Below, one piece after another: positions 8,896 through 17,662 of a stretch of DNA of 64,000 nucleotides. Source of the DNA: Chitinivorax tropicus (lineage in GTDB: Bacteria; Pseudomonadota; Gammaproteobacteria; Burkholderiales; SCOH01); assembly GCF_014202905.1 (NCBI RefSeq), contig NZ_JACHHY010000004.1, positions 186,001-250,000 on the forward strand, given 5' to 3'. Made by a program: the position numbers and the translations under genes. Under the pieces are notes generated by a model that did not search any database, was not told the origin of the DNA, and saw only the letters and a program-made list of their open reading frames with translations. Position 1 is the first letter of the stretch. Each line of letters begins with the position of its first letter.

Positions 8896-9828
8896 ATGAA
8901 ACTGCAACAACTCCGTTATCTGGTGGAAGTGGCCAGGCAAGGACTGAATGTGTCGGATGCTGCTGAAAAGCTGCACACTTCACAGCCAGGGATCAGCAAG
9001 CAGATCCGGTTGTTGGAGGATGAGCTGGGTGTTCAGGTCTTCATCCGCAATGGCAAGCGAGTCGTGGATGTGTCGCCGCCGGGGAAGGAGATTCTGAAGA
9101 TTGCGGAGCGGATCTTGCGGGAGGCCGCCAACCTGAAACGGGTGGGCGAGGAGTACGCCAACGAATCGGTCGGCAGCCTGACGATCGCGACCACGCATAC
9201 CCAGGCACGTTATGCGCTGCCAAGCGTCATTCATCAATTTGTCGAGCAGTATCCGAAGGTCAGATTGTCGATCAAGCAGGGCAGTCCAACCCAGATCTGC
9301 GAGATGGTGGTGGCAGGGGAGGCAGATATCGCCATTGCCACTGAGGGTATCGAGTTGTTCTCTGAATTGACCATGCTGCCTTGTTATTCGTGGAATCGTA
9401 GCGTGGTGGTGCCAGAGGGACACCCGTTGTTGGCGCTGGGGCATGATGTCGCCCTGGAGGAGATCTCAGCCTATCCAATCATCACCTATGACTTCGCCTT
9501 TGCGGGGCGATCCAAGATCAACAAAGCGTTCGAGTCGCGTGGCATCACGCCGAATGTGGTGCTGACCGCCATCGATACCGATGTGATCAAGACCTATGTG
9601 GGCTTGGGCTTGGGTGTTGGCCTGATCGCGAGCATGGCGTTCGAGCCACAGCGGGATGTCGGCTTGCGGGCCATTGATGCCAGTCACCTGTTCGAGGCCA
9701 GTACCACCCGCATCGGCATTCGTCGCGATGCGTACCTGCGTGGCTACACCTATGCATTCATCGAGCTGTTTGCCCCTCACCAGACCCGTGCTACGGTCGA
9801 AGCGGCAATGGGGCGGCATGAGGAGTGA
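8896..9828 (+). CDS. cysB: LysR-family sulfur-assimilation regulator CysB
   Basis: 310 residues. The N-terminal winged helix-turn-helix starts MKLQQLRYLVEVARQGLNVS and includes LHTSQPGISKQIRLLEDELG (about 27-46). The C-terminal effector-binding domain begins near residue 90 with SLTIATTHTQARYALP, a CysB-type signature for sulfate/thiosulfate or N-acetylserine binding. Length and sequence match CysB rather than a generic LysR protein. It stands divergent from tauE-cysH, its expected target. Confidence 0.92.
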   Translation: MKLQQLRYLVEVARQGLNVSDAAEKLHTSQPGISKQIRLLEDELGVQVFIRNGKRVVDVSPPGKEILKIAERILREAANLKRVGEEYANESVGSLTIATTHTQARYALPSVIHQFVEQYPKVRLSIKQGSPTQICEMVVAGEADIAIATEGIELFSELTMLPCYSWNRSVVVPEGHPLLALGHDVALEEISAYPIITYDFAFAGRSKINKAFESRGITPNVVLTAIDTDVIKTYVGLGLGVGLIASMAFEPQRDVGLRAIDASHLFEASTTRIGIRRDAYLRGYTYAFIELFAPHQTRATVEAAMGRHEE

Positions 9829-9857
9829 TGGTCGGCTGACGGAGGATTGTCATCATC

Positions 9858-9914
9858 CAATGGCATCATGCCGAACAAGGTGTACCATAGGGGCCAAGCT
9901 GCGTGATGCCATTG
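9858..9914. repeat. Long-armed inverted repeat after cysB
   Basis: CAATGGCATCA (9858-9868) pairs perfectly with TGATGCCATTG (9904-9914); with one wobble pair the stem reaches 14 bp (9858-9871 with 9901-9914), with a 29-base loop. It is 30 bases after the cysB stop but has no T-run, so it is not a standard intrinsic terminator. Confidence 0.6.
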
Positions 9915-9996
9915 TCCCAGGTTGGGCATAGCAGGCGCGGTTTGTCCTTTGCTGCACTGCATGATGAAAAAAAGTTGGTGGGATGCAGCCAACCCG

Positions 9997-10025
9997 TTGA
10001 CAGCTTAAGACCAATCCTTTTAAAT
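9997..10025 (+). promoter_or_regulatory. Sigma-70 promoter of the acyl-CoA synthetase/ABC block
   Basis: A consensus -35 TTGACA (9997-10002), 17-base spacer, and -10 TTAAAT (10020-10025). The predicted start of transcription is near 10032, leaving a 5' UTR of about 255 bases before the first gene at 10288. Confidence 0.65.
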
Positions 10026-10037
10026 TCATCCCATAAG

Positions 10038-10057
10038 TTACGTTTACGTTAACGTAA
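10038..10057. promoter_or_regulatory. ACGT palindromic operator, LiuR-like
   Basis: TTACGTTTACGTTAACGTAA contains the perfect 14-bp palindrome TTACGTTAACGTAA at 10044-10057, plus an overlapping TTACGT half site at 10038. It lies just downstream of the predicted transcription start, an ideal place for repressor binding. It resembles, from memory, the ACGT-containing palindromes of MerR-type LiuR regulators of branched-chain amino acid catabolism. No regulator gene for it is in the window. Confidence 0.6.
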
Positions 10058-10287
10058 TAAATGCTGAAATGCCGCGCCAGACGGCGATTGCTGCAATCAA
10101 TAAAAATCACAGATATATCCACGCCCTATCATACAGAAACACGCATGTTCAGCTTGGGCTGCCAGTGTGGGACTCCAAATAAAAACTCGCTACCCACTGG
10201 CTTGCCTGCTACAACAAGTTTGATTAGGCCGCGCACTCTGGCGAGGCCGGTTGAGCTGCTTGCCAGAACAAACGGAAGGATGGAGAC

Positions 10288-12279
10288 ATGGATATGCAGC
10301 AACCAGCAGGGTTTGCGCGACCTGTATCTACCGGTCGAGCCGACACATTTCCCCGCTTACTGCTTGGGCTGGCCGCCCAACATGGCAGTCACCCCGCGAT
10401 TCGTGAGAAAGACCTCGGTATCTGGCAGACCTGGACATGGGCGCAAGTAGCGCACGAGGTGCGCATACTGGCTTGCGGGCTGGCCGAGCTGGGTTTCCGA
10501 CGAGGCGACCGGCTGGGGGTGATCGGGGACAACCGGCCACATCTGTATTGGTCGATGCTGGCTGCACAAGCGCTGGGCGGGGTGCCGGTGCCTTTGTATC
10601 AGGATGCCGTCGCTGATGAAATGGCCTATGTGCTGGAGGACGCAGAGATCCACATTGCGGTAGTCGAGGATCAGGAGCAGGTCGATAAACTGCTCGACAT
10701 CCGTACCCGTTGCCCCAATCTGCAAGCCATTGTCTTTGATAATCCGCGCGGCATGCGCCATTACGACGACCCGATGTTGATCGGCTATGACGCATTGCGC
10801 CAACAGGGAGAGGTCAAGCACCAGCAGCAGCCTGCGTTGTTTTTGCGGGAGGTGGATCTGGGGCAGTCGGATGACATCGCCATCATGCTGTACACCTCTG
10901 GCACCACAGGGCAGCCCAAGGGCGTCTGCCACACACATTCGGCCTGTATCACCATGGCACAGGTCGATGCTGAATTCGATGGGTTGGATCGACATGATCT
11001 GGCCATGGCCTATCTCCCCATGGCATGGGTGGGGGATCACCTGTTTTCCTATGCCCAGGCGCTGGTGACGGGGTTCACCGTTCACTGCCCGGAATCCTCC
11101 GAAACCGTCATGAGCGATATGCGAGAGGTGGGGCCGACCTATTTCTTTGCGCCACCACGCATCTACGAGAGCATCTTGACGCAGGTATCGATCCGCATGG
11201 ATGACGCCAGCTGGCTCAAGCGTAAGTTGTTTGAATACTTCATGGCCAAGGCGAAAACCATCGGCCCGGCGTTGCTGGATCGTCAGGCGCTGCCGTGGCA
11301 GCAGCGCCTGACCTATTGGATGGGTGATCTGCTGGTGTTTGCACCGCTGAAAAATGTATTGGGTTTGAGCCGGGTCAAGGTGGCCTATACCGGCGGCGAG
11401 GCAATTGGCCCGGATCTGTTCGATTTCTACCGCTCGTTGGGCATCAACCTGAAACAATTGTATGGTATGACCGAAACGTTTGTGTCGGTGTGTATGCACC
11501 CGAATGGCGGTGTGAAGCTGGGCACGGTCGGCAAGCCGATGCGGGGGGTGGAGATCCGCCTGGATGACTCGGGGGAGATCATGGTGAAAAGCCCTGGCCT
11601 GCTGAAAGAGTATTTCAAGCGGCCAGATGCAACGGCGGAAGCCTTCACGCACGATGGCTTTTTCCATACCGGCGATGCAGGTTTCTTTGATGAGGAAGGC
11701 CATCTGCGCATCATCGACCGGGCCAAGGACGTGGGCAGGATGAATGATGGCACATTGTTTGCGCCCAAATTCATCGAGAACAAGCTGAAATTCTTTCCTT
11801 ATATCAAAGAGGCCGTGGCGTTCGGTGACCGGCGCGATGAGGCTACCGCCTTCATCAACATCGACATGCAGGCGGTGGGAAACTGGGCGGAGCGCCATAA
11901 TCTGCCGTACTCAGGCTATACCGATCTCGCCGGGCAGGTGCCGGTGTATGAGCTGATCCGTGAATGTGTCAAGAAGGTCAATGAGGACTTGGCTCAGGAT
12001 GCCAAATTAGGTGGCTCGCAGATCAAACGTTTCCTGATCCTGCACAAAGAGCTGGATGCCGATGATGGCGAGCTGACCCGTACCCGCAAGGTGCGCCGAC
12101 GTTTCATCGCGGAGAAATATCAGGTGCTGATCGATGCTCTTTACGATGGCAGTGATCATTGTGAAGTGGAGAGCCAGGTCCGGTTCGAGGATGGGCGGAC
12201 AGGCACGATCCGCGCGGATCTGAAAATCTGGGAAGTGCGTACCTTTGCTGTCATTGGCGCTCGTCAGGAGGCTGCGTAA
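10288..12279 (+). CDS. AMP-forming long-chain-type acyl-CoA synthetase
   Basis: 663 residues, the length of FAA1-type (COG1022) ligases. It activates a carboxylic acid to its acyl-CoA with ATP. The phosphate-binding loop YTSGTTGQPKG lies near residue 205, and YGMTET and the GDAG/D hinge region follow. It is the first gene after the promoter-operator at 9997-10057 and its stop overlaps the next ATG by one base (TAATG), so it is co-transcribed with the ABC transporter. This linkage suggests that it activates the imported substrate, which is therefore probably an organic acid rather than an amino acid. ATG at 10294 is an alternative start; GGATGGAGAC precedes 10288. Confidence 0.9.
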   Translation: MDMQQPAGFARPVSTGRADTFPRLLLGLAAQHGSHPAIREKDLGIWQTWTWAQVAHEVRILACGLAELGFRRGDRLGVIGDNRPHLYWSMLAAQALGGVPVPLYQDAVADEMAYVLEDAEIHIAVVEDQEQVDKLLDIRTRCPNLQAIVFDNPRGMRHYDDPMLIGYDALRQQGEVKHQQQPALFLREVDLGQSDDIAIMLYTSGTTGQPKGVCHTHSACITMAQVDAEFDGLDRHDLAMAYLPMAWVGDHLFSYAQALVTGFTVHCPESSETVMSDMREVGPTYFFAPPRIYESILTQVSIRMDDASWLKRKLFEYFMAKAKTIGPALLDRQALPWQQRLTYWMGDLLVFAPLKNVLGLSRVKVAYTGGEAIGPDLFDFYRSLGINLKQLYGMTETFVSVCMHPNGGVKLGTVGKPMRGVEIRLDDSGEIMVKSPGLLKEYFKRPDATAEAFTHDGFFHTGDAGFFDEEGHLRIIDRAKDVGRMNDGTLFAPKFIENKLKFFPYIKEAVAFGDRRDEATAFINIDMQAVGNWAERHNLPYSGYTDLAGQVPVYELIRECVKKVNEDLAQDAKLGGSQIKRFLILHKELDADDGELTRTRKVRRRFIAEKYQVLIDALYDGSDHCEVESQVRFEDGRTGTIRADLKIWEVRTFAVIGARQEAA

Positions 12280-13061
12280 TGGGGCAGGCTATCGGTGATG
12301 TTTTGTTGAAAGTGGACAATATTTCTTTGTCGTTCGGCGGCGTCAAGGCGCTGACCAATATCAGCCTGGATGTGCGGGCACATGAAATTCTGTCGATCAT
12401 CGGCCCCAATGGCGCGGGCAAGAGCTCGATGTTGAATGTGATCAATGGCGTCTATCACCCGCAGCAGGGCAGCATCACCTACAAAGGCAAGACCCGTGCG
12501 CTGATGAGGCCCCACGAGGCGGCCAGACAGGGCATTGCCCGTACCTTCCAGAACATTGCCCTGTTCAAGGGCATGAGTGTGCTCGACAACATCATGACTG
12601 GTCGGAATCTGAAGATGCGCAGCAGCTTTCTGAGCCAGGCTTTGTACTGGGGCTCGGCCCAGCGTGAGGAAATTGCACATCGGTTGAAGGTCGAGGAGAT
12701 CATCGATTTTCTGGAGATCCAGCCGATCCGTAAGACACCGGTCGGGCGGTTGCCCTATGGCCTGCAAAAGCGGGTCGAGCTGGGGCGGGCGTTGGCAGCA
12801 GAGCCGGAGATGCTGCTGCTGGACGAGCCGATGGCAGGCATGAATGTCGAAGAAAAGCAGGACATGTGCCGTTTCATTTTGGACGTGAATGATGAATTCG
12901 GCACCACCATCGTGTTGATCGAGCACGACATGGGGGTGGTAATGGACATCTCGCACCGGGTGGTGGTGCTGGATTATGGCAAGAAGATCGGCGATGGCCC
13001 GCCGGACAAGGTACGCAACGATCCCGCCGTGATTGCGGCTTATCTGGGCACCACACACTGA
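12279..13061 (+). CDS. Branched-chain-type ABC transporter, ATP-binding protein (LivG-like)
   Basis: 260 residues. Walker A GPNGAGKSS at about 46-54, signature region LPYGLQKRVELGRAL, Walker B MLLLDEPMAGMN, and a switch His in VLIEHDM. It couples ATP hydrolysis to import together with the LivF-like subunit encoded at 16463. The C-terminal extension with DGPPDKVRNDPAVIAAYLG is typical of LivG. The transporter family (HAAT) moves branched-chain amino acids, amides, urea or aromatic/short-chain acids, so the substrate is not fixed by this subunit. Confidence 0.93.
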   Translation: MGQAIGDVLLKVDNISLSFGGVKALTNISLDVRAHEILSIIGPNGAGKSSMLNVINGVYHPQQGSITYKGKTRALMRPHEAARQGIARTFQNIALFKGMSVLDNIMTGRNLKMRSSFLSQALYWGSAQREEIAHRLKVEEIIDFLEIQPIRKTPVGRLPYGLQKRVELGRALAAEPEMLLLDEPMAGMNVEEKQDMCRFILDVNDEFGTTIVLIEHDMGVVMDISHRVVVLDYGKKIGDGPPDKVRNDPAVIAAYLGTTH

Positions 13062-13089
13062 TTGCCCATCACGGGCAGGGAGGGGAACC

Positions 13090-13983
13090 ATGCAGTTCTT
13101 CTTTGAAGTCTTGATTGGTGGTCTGCTGTCTGGCGTGATGTATTCGCTGGTCGCGATCGGCTTTGTGTTGATCTACAAAGCATCGGGCGTATTCAATTTC
13201 GCACAGGGCGCGATGGTGCTGTTCGCCGCCTTGACCTTTGTCAGCATTCTGGCCAAGGGCGTGCCGTTCTGGCTGGCGCTGCTGCTGACCTTGGCGGTGA
13301 TGGTGATGCTGGGGTTGGCGATCGAGCGCGTGGTGTTACGCAAGCTGGTCAATCAGCCCCCGATTTCATTGTTCATGGCCACCATCGGTCTGAGTTTCTT
13401 TCTGGAAGGGTTTGGGCAGGCACTGTGGGGAACCGAGGTGCATGGCCTGGATCTGGGGATCACCGACGAACCGGTTGGCTGGCTGTTGGATGATTACAAC
13501 CTGTCCATTTCCAAATTCGATCTGTTTGCCGCCGGCACGGCTGGCGTGTTGGTGACTGCCCTGGCGTTGTTTTTCAACCGCACCCGCATTGGTCGCGCTT
13601 TGCGGGCCGTGGCGGATGATCATCAGGCGGCTTTGTCGATCGGTATCCCTTTGCAGCATGTCTGGGCCATTGTCTGGAGTGTGGCCGGGCTGGTGGCACT
13701 GGTGGCGGGGCTGCTGTGGGGGTCGCGGCTGGGTGTGCAGTTTGCGTTGACACTGGTGGTGCTGAAAGCGTTGCCCGTGCTGATTCTAGGTGGGTTTGAA
13801 TCCATCCCCGGTGCCATTGTCGGTGGCTTGATCGTCGGCGCGGGTGAAAAGCTGGCCGAGGTGTATATCGGCCCCTTTATCGGCGGGGGTATCGAAAACT
13901 GGTTCCCTTATGTGTTGGCGCTGGCTTTCCTGCTGGTGCGGCCTGAAGGGTTGTTTGGCGAGCGGCATATCGAACGGGTTTGA
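13090..13983 (+). CDS. Branched-chain-type ABC transporter permease (LivH-like)
   Basis: 297 residues and about eight membrane spans. It starts MQFFFEVLIGGLLSGVMYSL and carries the GVFNFAQGAMVLFAA segment typical of LivH permeases. The start at 13090 follows CAGGGAGGGGAACC, a strong ribosome site; an upstream in-frame ATG at 13033 overlaps the livG-like gene and is unlikely. It pairs with the next gene to form the transmembrane pore. Confidence 0.92.
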   Translation: MQFFFEVLIGGLLSGVMYSLVAIGFVLIYKASGVFNFAQGAMVLFAALTFVSILAKGVPFWLALLLTLAVMVMLGLAIERVVLRKLVNQPPISLFMATIGLSFFLEGFGQALWGTEVHGLDLGITDEPVGWLLDDYNLSISKFDLFAAGTAGVLVTALALFFNRTRIGRALRAVADDHQAALSIGIPLQHVWAIVWSVAGLVALVAGLLWGSRLGVQFALTLVVLKALPVLILGGFESIPGAIVGGLIVGAGEKLAEVYIGPFIGGGIENWFPYVLALAFLLVRPEGLFGERHIERV

Positions 13984-13994
13984 GGAGCAAGCAC

Positions 13995-15059
13995 ATGATC
14001 TATCGTGAGGCCGGACAATTCAAAACCAGCTATCAGGCTGATTCTGCCATCTTTCCTATCGTGCAGGATCGTTACGCGTTGTGGTGCGTGATGTTGGTGG
14101 CATTCATTGCCGTGCCGCTGTGGGCCAGTGAGTATCTGATCGGCTCGATATTGATTCCCTTCCTGATTTTGAGCCTGGCGGCCTTGGGCTTGAATATCCT
14201 GACCGGCTACGCTGGGTTGCTGTCGCTGGGTTCGGCGGCATTCATGGCGGTGGGCGCGTTTGCGGCCTACAACTTCATGCTGCGGGTGCCGGGCATGCCG
14301 CTGTTGGCGGCTTTCATGTTGGCCGGACTGGTGGCGGCCTTGGTTGGGATGGTATTCGGACTGCCCAGCCTGCGTATCAAGGGGTTTTACCTGGCGGTGG
14401 CAACGCTGGCGGCACAGTTCTTCATCGAGTGGGCGTTGACCAAATTCGGCTGGTTTTCCAATTACAGCTCATCGGGTGTGATTTCCGCGCCCAAAATGCA
14501 GGTGTTCGGTATGCCGATCGAGACGCCGCAGATGCGCTATCTGTTGACGCTGACGGTGGTGGTGGTGCTGACCGTGGCCGCCAAGAACATGATCCGAGCC
14601 AGCACAGGTCGTGCCTGGATGGCGGTGCGGGATATGGATGTGGCCGCCGAGGTGATCGGCATCCCTATTCTGCGTACCAAGCTGCTGGCCTTTGCGGTCA
14701 GCTCGTTCTACTGCGGGGTGGCTGGGGCATTGTGGGCCTTTGTGTTTCTCGGCACGGTCGAACCGCAGGCATTCGACCTGCGGCGCAGCTTCGAGATTCT
14801 GTTCATGATCATCATCGGTGGCATGGGAACGGTGCTGGGTAGCTTTCTGGGGGCTGCGTTCATTGTGCTGCTGCCGATTCTGTTGAATGTGATGGCGGGC
14901 TGGCTGCATGGTGCGGTCAGCAGCCAGTTGCTGTCCAATATTGAATACATGGTGTTCGGTGCGTTGATCATGGCCTTTCTGATCGTCGAGCCGCTGGGCC
15001 TGGCCCAGCTATGGCGTATTGCCAAGGAAAAGCTGCGGCTGTGGCCGTTTCCGCATTGA
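13995..15059 (+). CDS. Branched-chain-type ABC transporter permease (LivM-like)
   Basis: 354 residues and about ten hydrophobic segments. LGLNILTGYAGLLSLGSAAFMAVGAF is the conserved LivM motif region, and the cytoplasmic loop RAWMAVRDMDVAAEVIG contacts the ATPases. The start at 13995 has GAGGAGCAAGCAC before it; the in-frame ATG at 13980 overlaps the previous stop codon. An extended hydrophilic N-terminus of about 30 residues precedes the first span, as in many LivM proteins. Confidence 0.92.
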   Translation: MIYREAGQFKTSYQADSAIFPIVQDRYALWCVMLVAFIAVPLWASEYLIGSILIPFLILSLAALGLNILTGYAGLLSLGSAAFMAVGAFAAYNFMLRVPGMPLLAAFMLAGLVAALVGMVFGLPSLRIKGFYLAVATLAAQFFIEWALTKFGWFSNYSSSGVISAPKMQVFGMPIETPQMRYLLTLTVVVVLTVAAKNMIRASTGRAWMAVRDMDVAAEVIGIPILRTKLLAFAVSSFYCGVAGALWAFVFLGTVEPQAFDLRRSFEILFMIIIGGMGTVLGSFLGAAFIVLLPILLNVMAGWLHGAVSSQLLSNIEYMVFGALIMAFLIVEPLGLAQLWRIAKEKLRLWPFPH

Positions 15060-15115
15060 GCCTGTTGCCGCATCCAGGCAAGGATTCTGCATTGCAAAAC
15101 AGAAAGGGGTAGACC

Positions 15116-16435
15116 ATGATCAGACGGCGCATCATCACCTTGGTCAGCTGTAGCATGGCGTGGCTGGCGGGTGCATCCTGGGCTGCGGGCGAGCAATTCA
15201 TCCCAATGCCGAGCTACCGTATCGGCCCTTATGCGGCGGGCGGCACGGGTGTGTATGGGGGCTTCATCGATTACCTCAACTACATCAACCTCAAAGAAGG
15301 GGGCGTCGGCGGGGTGAAGCTGACCTATGAGGAATGCGAGACAGAATACAAGGTGGATCGGGGTGTGGAGTGCTATGACCGCCTGAAAGGCAAAGGGCCG
15401 ACCGGGGCATCGATGTTCAACTTCCTCTCCACCGGCATCACCTATGCCGTGCTGGAGCGCGCTGCGCAGGACAAGATCCCGATTGTGTCGATTGGCTATG
15501 GTCGTACCGATGCTTCCGATGGCCGGGTCTTTCCATGGGTATTTCCATTGCTGACCAATTACTGGAGCCAGAGCACCACCAAGATCAAGTTCATCGGCCA
15601 GCGCGAAGGGGGCATGGATAAGCTCAAGGGCAAAAAAATCGCCAACCTCTACCATGGCTCGGCCTATGGCAAGGAAACCATCCCAGTGCTGGAGGCTCAG
15701 GCCAAGAAATATGGCTTCGAGCTGATCAATATCGAGGTGCCCGCGCCAGGCAATGAGCAGCAGTCGCAATGGTTGCAGATCCGCCAGTTGAAGCCGGACT
15801 GGGTGATCTTGCGTGGCTGGGGGGTGATGAGTGCGGCGGCCATCAAGGCGGCAGCCAAGGTTGGCTTCCCAAGAGACAAAATGGTCGGTGTATGGTGGGC
15901 CGGGGCTGAGGATGACGTGGTGCCTGCCGGTGGGGTGGCCAAAGGCTATATCGCTGCTGCCTTTGCGCCCTCTGGCGCTAACTACCCGGTGGTGCAGGAT
16001 ATCAAGCGGGTGGTCTACGAAGCCGGGAAGGGCAATATGCAGGACTCAAACCGGGTGGGCCACGCCAACTACAACCGGGGCGTGGTGCACGGTATCTTGA
16101 ATGTGGAGGCGATCCGCGTGGCGCAAACCAAATTTGGCAAAAAGCCATTGACGGGTGAGCAGGTGCGCTGGGGGCTCGAACACCTCAAGATCGACGACAA
16201 GCGCTTGAAAGAGCTGGGTGCGGTCGGCCTGGTGCCGCCGCTCGCCACCAGCTGCTTGGATCACGAAGGGGCGGGCATGGTGCGTTTCCAGCAATGGGAT
16301 GGCACCAGATGGATTCCGATCACTGATTGGATCGCGTCGGACAAAGCCTTGGTACGACCCATGATCGAAGCTTCCGCAGCGGCATATGCCAAGGAGAAGG
16401 GCATCACTCCAAGGGATTGCAGCAAGGAAAATTGA
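15116..16435 (+). CDS. ABC transporter periplasmic substrate-binding protein (LivK-like)
   Basis: 439 residues. A signal peptide (MIRRRIITLVSCSMAWLAG, cleavage likely after ASWA) leads to a type-I periplasmic binding fold of the leucine/amide family (COG0683). The mature protein begins near GEQFIPMPSYRIGPYAAGG. At about 415 mature residues it is longer than E. coli LivK (about 345) and resembles the binding proteins that travel with acyl-CoA synthetase-linked transporters. The ligand is not known; the flanking CoA ligases argue for a carboxylic acid. Confidence 0.9.
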   Translation: MIRRRIITLVSCSMAWLAGASWAAGEQFIPMPSYRIGPYAAGGTGVYGGFIDYLNYINLKEGGVGGVKLTYEECETEYKVDRGVECYDRLKGKGPTGASMFNFLSTGITYAVLERAAQDKIPIVSIGYGRTDASDGRVFPWVFPLLTNYWSQSTTKIKFIGQREGGMDKLKGKKIANLYHGSAYGKETIPVLEAQAKKYGFELINIEVPAPGNEQQSQWLQIRQLKPDWVILRGWGVMSAAAIKAAAKVGFPRDKMVGVWWAGAEDDVVPAGGVAKGYIAAAFAPSGANYPVVQDIKRVVYEAGKGNMQDSNRVGHANYNRGVVHGILNVEAIRVAQTKFGKKPLTGEQVRWGLEHLKIDDKRLKELGAVGLVPPLATSCLDHEGAGMVRFQQWDGTRWIPITDWIASDKALVRPMIEASAAAYAKEKGITPRDCSKEN

Positions 16436-16462
16436 CCTCGATCGACCAGCCTGGAGCCAGCC

Positions 16463-17281
16463 ATGGGCATTGCAGAAAACCCGTATCTGTTGTCGGTGAA
16501 CAACATCGAAGTGATCTACAACCATGTGATCCTGGTATTGAAGGGGGTGTCGTTCGATGTGCACGAGGGCTCGATCGTGGCGCTGCTGGGGGCCAATGGC
16601 GCCGGCAAGACCACCACGCTGAAGGCGATCAGCAATCTGCTGAAGGCCGAGCGGGGCGAGGTCACCAAGGGCAGCATCGAGTTCAAGGGCGAGCGGGTCG
16701 ATGTGATGACCCCGGCGCAGCTGGTCGGGCGGGGGGTGATCCAGGTGATGGAAGGACGGCATTGCTTTCCACACCTGACGGTGGAGGAAAACCTGCTGAC
16801 CGGTGCCTATACCAACAAGGCGGGCAGGGCGGCGATCGCACAGGATCTGGACAAGGTGTACGCCTACTTTCCACGCCTTAAGGAGCGCCGTAAAAGCCTG
16901 GCGGGTTACACCTCGGGTGGCGAGCAGCAGATGACGGCGATAGGCCGTGCCCTGATGGCCCGCCCCCGGATGATACTGCTGGACGAGCCATCGATGGGGC
17001 TGGCGCCCCAGATCGTGGAGGAGATCTTCGGCATCGTCAAAGATCTCAATCAACGTGAACGGGTTTCCTTTCTGCTGGCCGAGCAGAACACCATGGTTGC
17101 GTTGCGTTACGCGCATTACGGCTACATTCTCGAAAATGGCCGGGTGGTGATGGATGGCGACGCTGCCGCCTTGGCCGCCAATGAAGATGTGAAGGAGTTC
17201 TACCTGGGCTTGGCCGGAGAGGGCCGTAAGAGCTTCAAGGATGTCAAACACTATCGCCGCCGCAAACGGTGGCTGGCTTGA
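16463..17281 (+). CDS. Branched-chain-type ABC transporter, ATP-binding protein (LivF-like)
   Basis: 272 residues. Walker A GANGAGKTTT, signature TSGGEQQMTAIGRALM, Walker B MILLDEPSMGLAP, switch region AEQN. It is the second nucleotide-binding subunit of the importer encoded from 12279 onward. The C-terminal tail is rich in basic residues (KHYRRRKRW) and extends slightly beyond typical LivF (about 235 residues). Confidence 0.92.
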   Translation: MGIAENPYLLSVNNIEVIYNHVILVLKGVSFDVHEGSIVALLGANGAGKTTTLKAISNLLKAERGEVTKGSIEFKGERVDVMTPAQLVGRGVIQVMEGRHCFPHLTVEENLLTGAYTNKAGRAAIAQDLDKVYAYFPRLKERRKSLAGYTSGGEQQMTAIGRALMARPRMILLDEPSMGLAPQIVEEIFGIVKDLNQRERVSFLLAEQNTMVALRYAHYGYILENGRVVMDGDAAALAANEDVKEFYLGLAGEGRKSFKDVKHYRRRKRWLA

Positions 17282-17293
17282 ACGAGACACACC

Positions 17294-17662
17294 ATGAATT
17301 TTGCAGACATGCAGTCGTTGTGCCAAACCCTGCCGGGCAGTGAGCGGGATGTGAAGTGGGGAGACGCCGAGTGCCATTGCGTCGCAGGTAAGATGTACGC
17401 CATCTTTGGGTTGGAGCATACCCCACCACGTCGGCTGTCGATCAAGGTCGATGCCGAGCGTTTCCTGGAGCTGACCGATCAGCCGGGGATCGAGCCAGCA
17501 CCTTATCTGGCACGTTATCACTGGGTGATGTTGACGACAGACTGCCCATTACCTGGCGATGCCATCGCTACGCTGATCCGTGAATCACACCGCCTGATCG
17601 TGGCCAAGCTGCCGGCAAAACAGCGTCGCTTGTTGACCCAGGCTGTGTCGGAGGGTGCATGA
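17294..17662 (+). CDS. MmcQ/YjbR family DNA-binding-fold protein
   Basis: 122 residues, the usual size for MmcQ/YjbR (CyaY-like fold) proteins. Family features are the N-terminal CQTLPGSERDVKWG, the AIFGL segment, LSIKVDAERF and the ARYHWVML stretch. The family has a DNA-binding-protein-like fold but no agreed function. It starts 12 bases after the LivF-like stop and its own stop overlaps the next ATG (ATGA), so it is embedded in the transport/ligase operon; a role there is inferred only from position. Confidence 0.88.
   Translation: MNFADMQSLCQTLPGSERDVKWGDAECHCVAGKMYAIFGLEHTPPRRLSIKVDAERFLELTDQPGIEPAPYLARYHWVMLTTDCPLPGDAIATLIRESHRLIVAKLPAKQRRLLTQAVSEGA

Noticed and set aside
10357-11898. 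Long minus-strand open frame (513 residues) across the acyl-CoA synthetase
   Set aside because: Antisense to a clear ligase gene; the His/Gln-rich translation has no family-like motifs.
16046-17521. Minus-strand open frame (491 residues) across livK and livF
   Set aside because: Antisense to two recognised transport genes; no signal peptide or domain.
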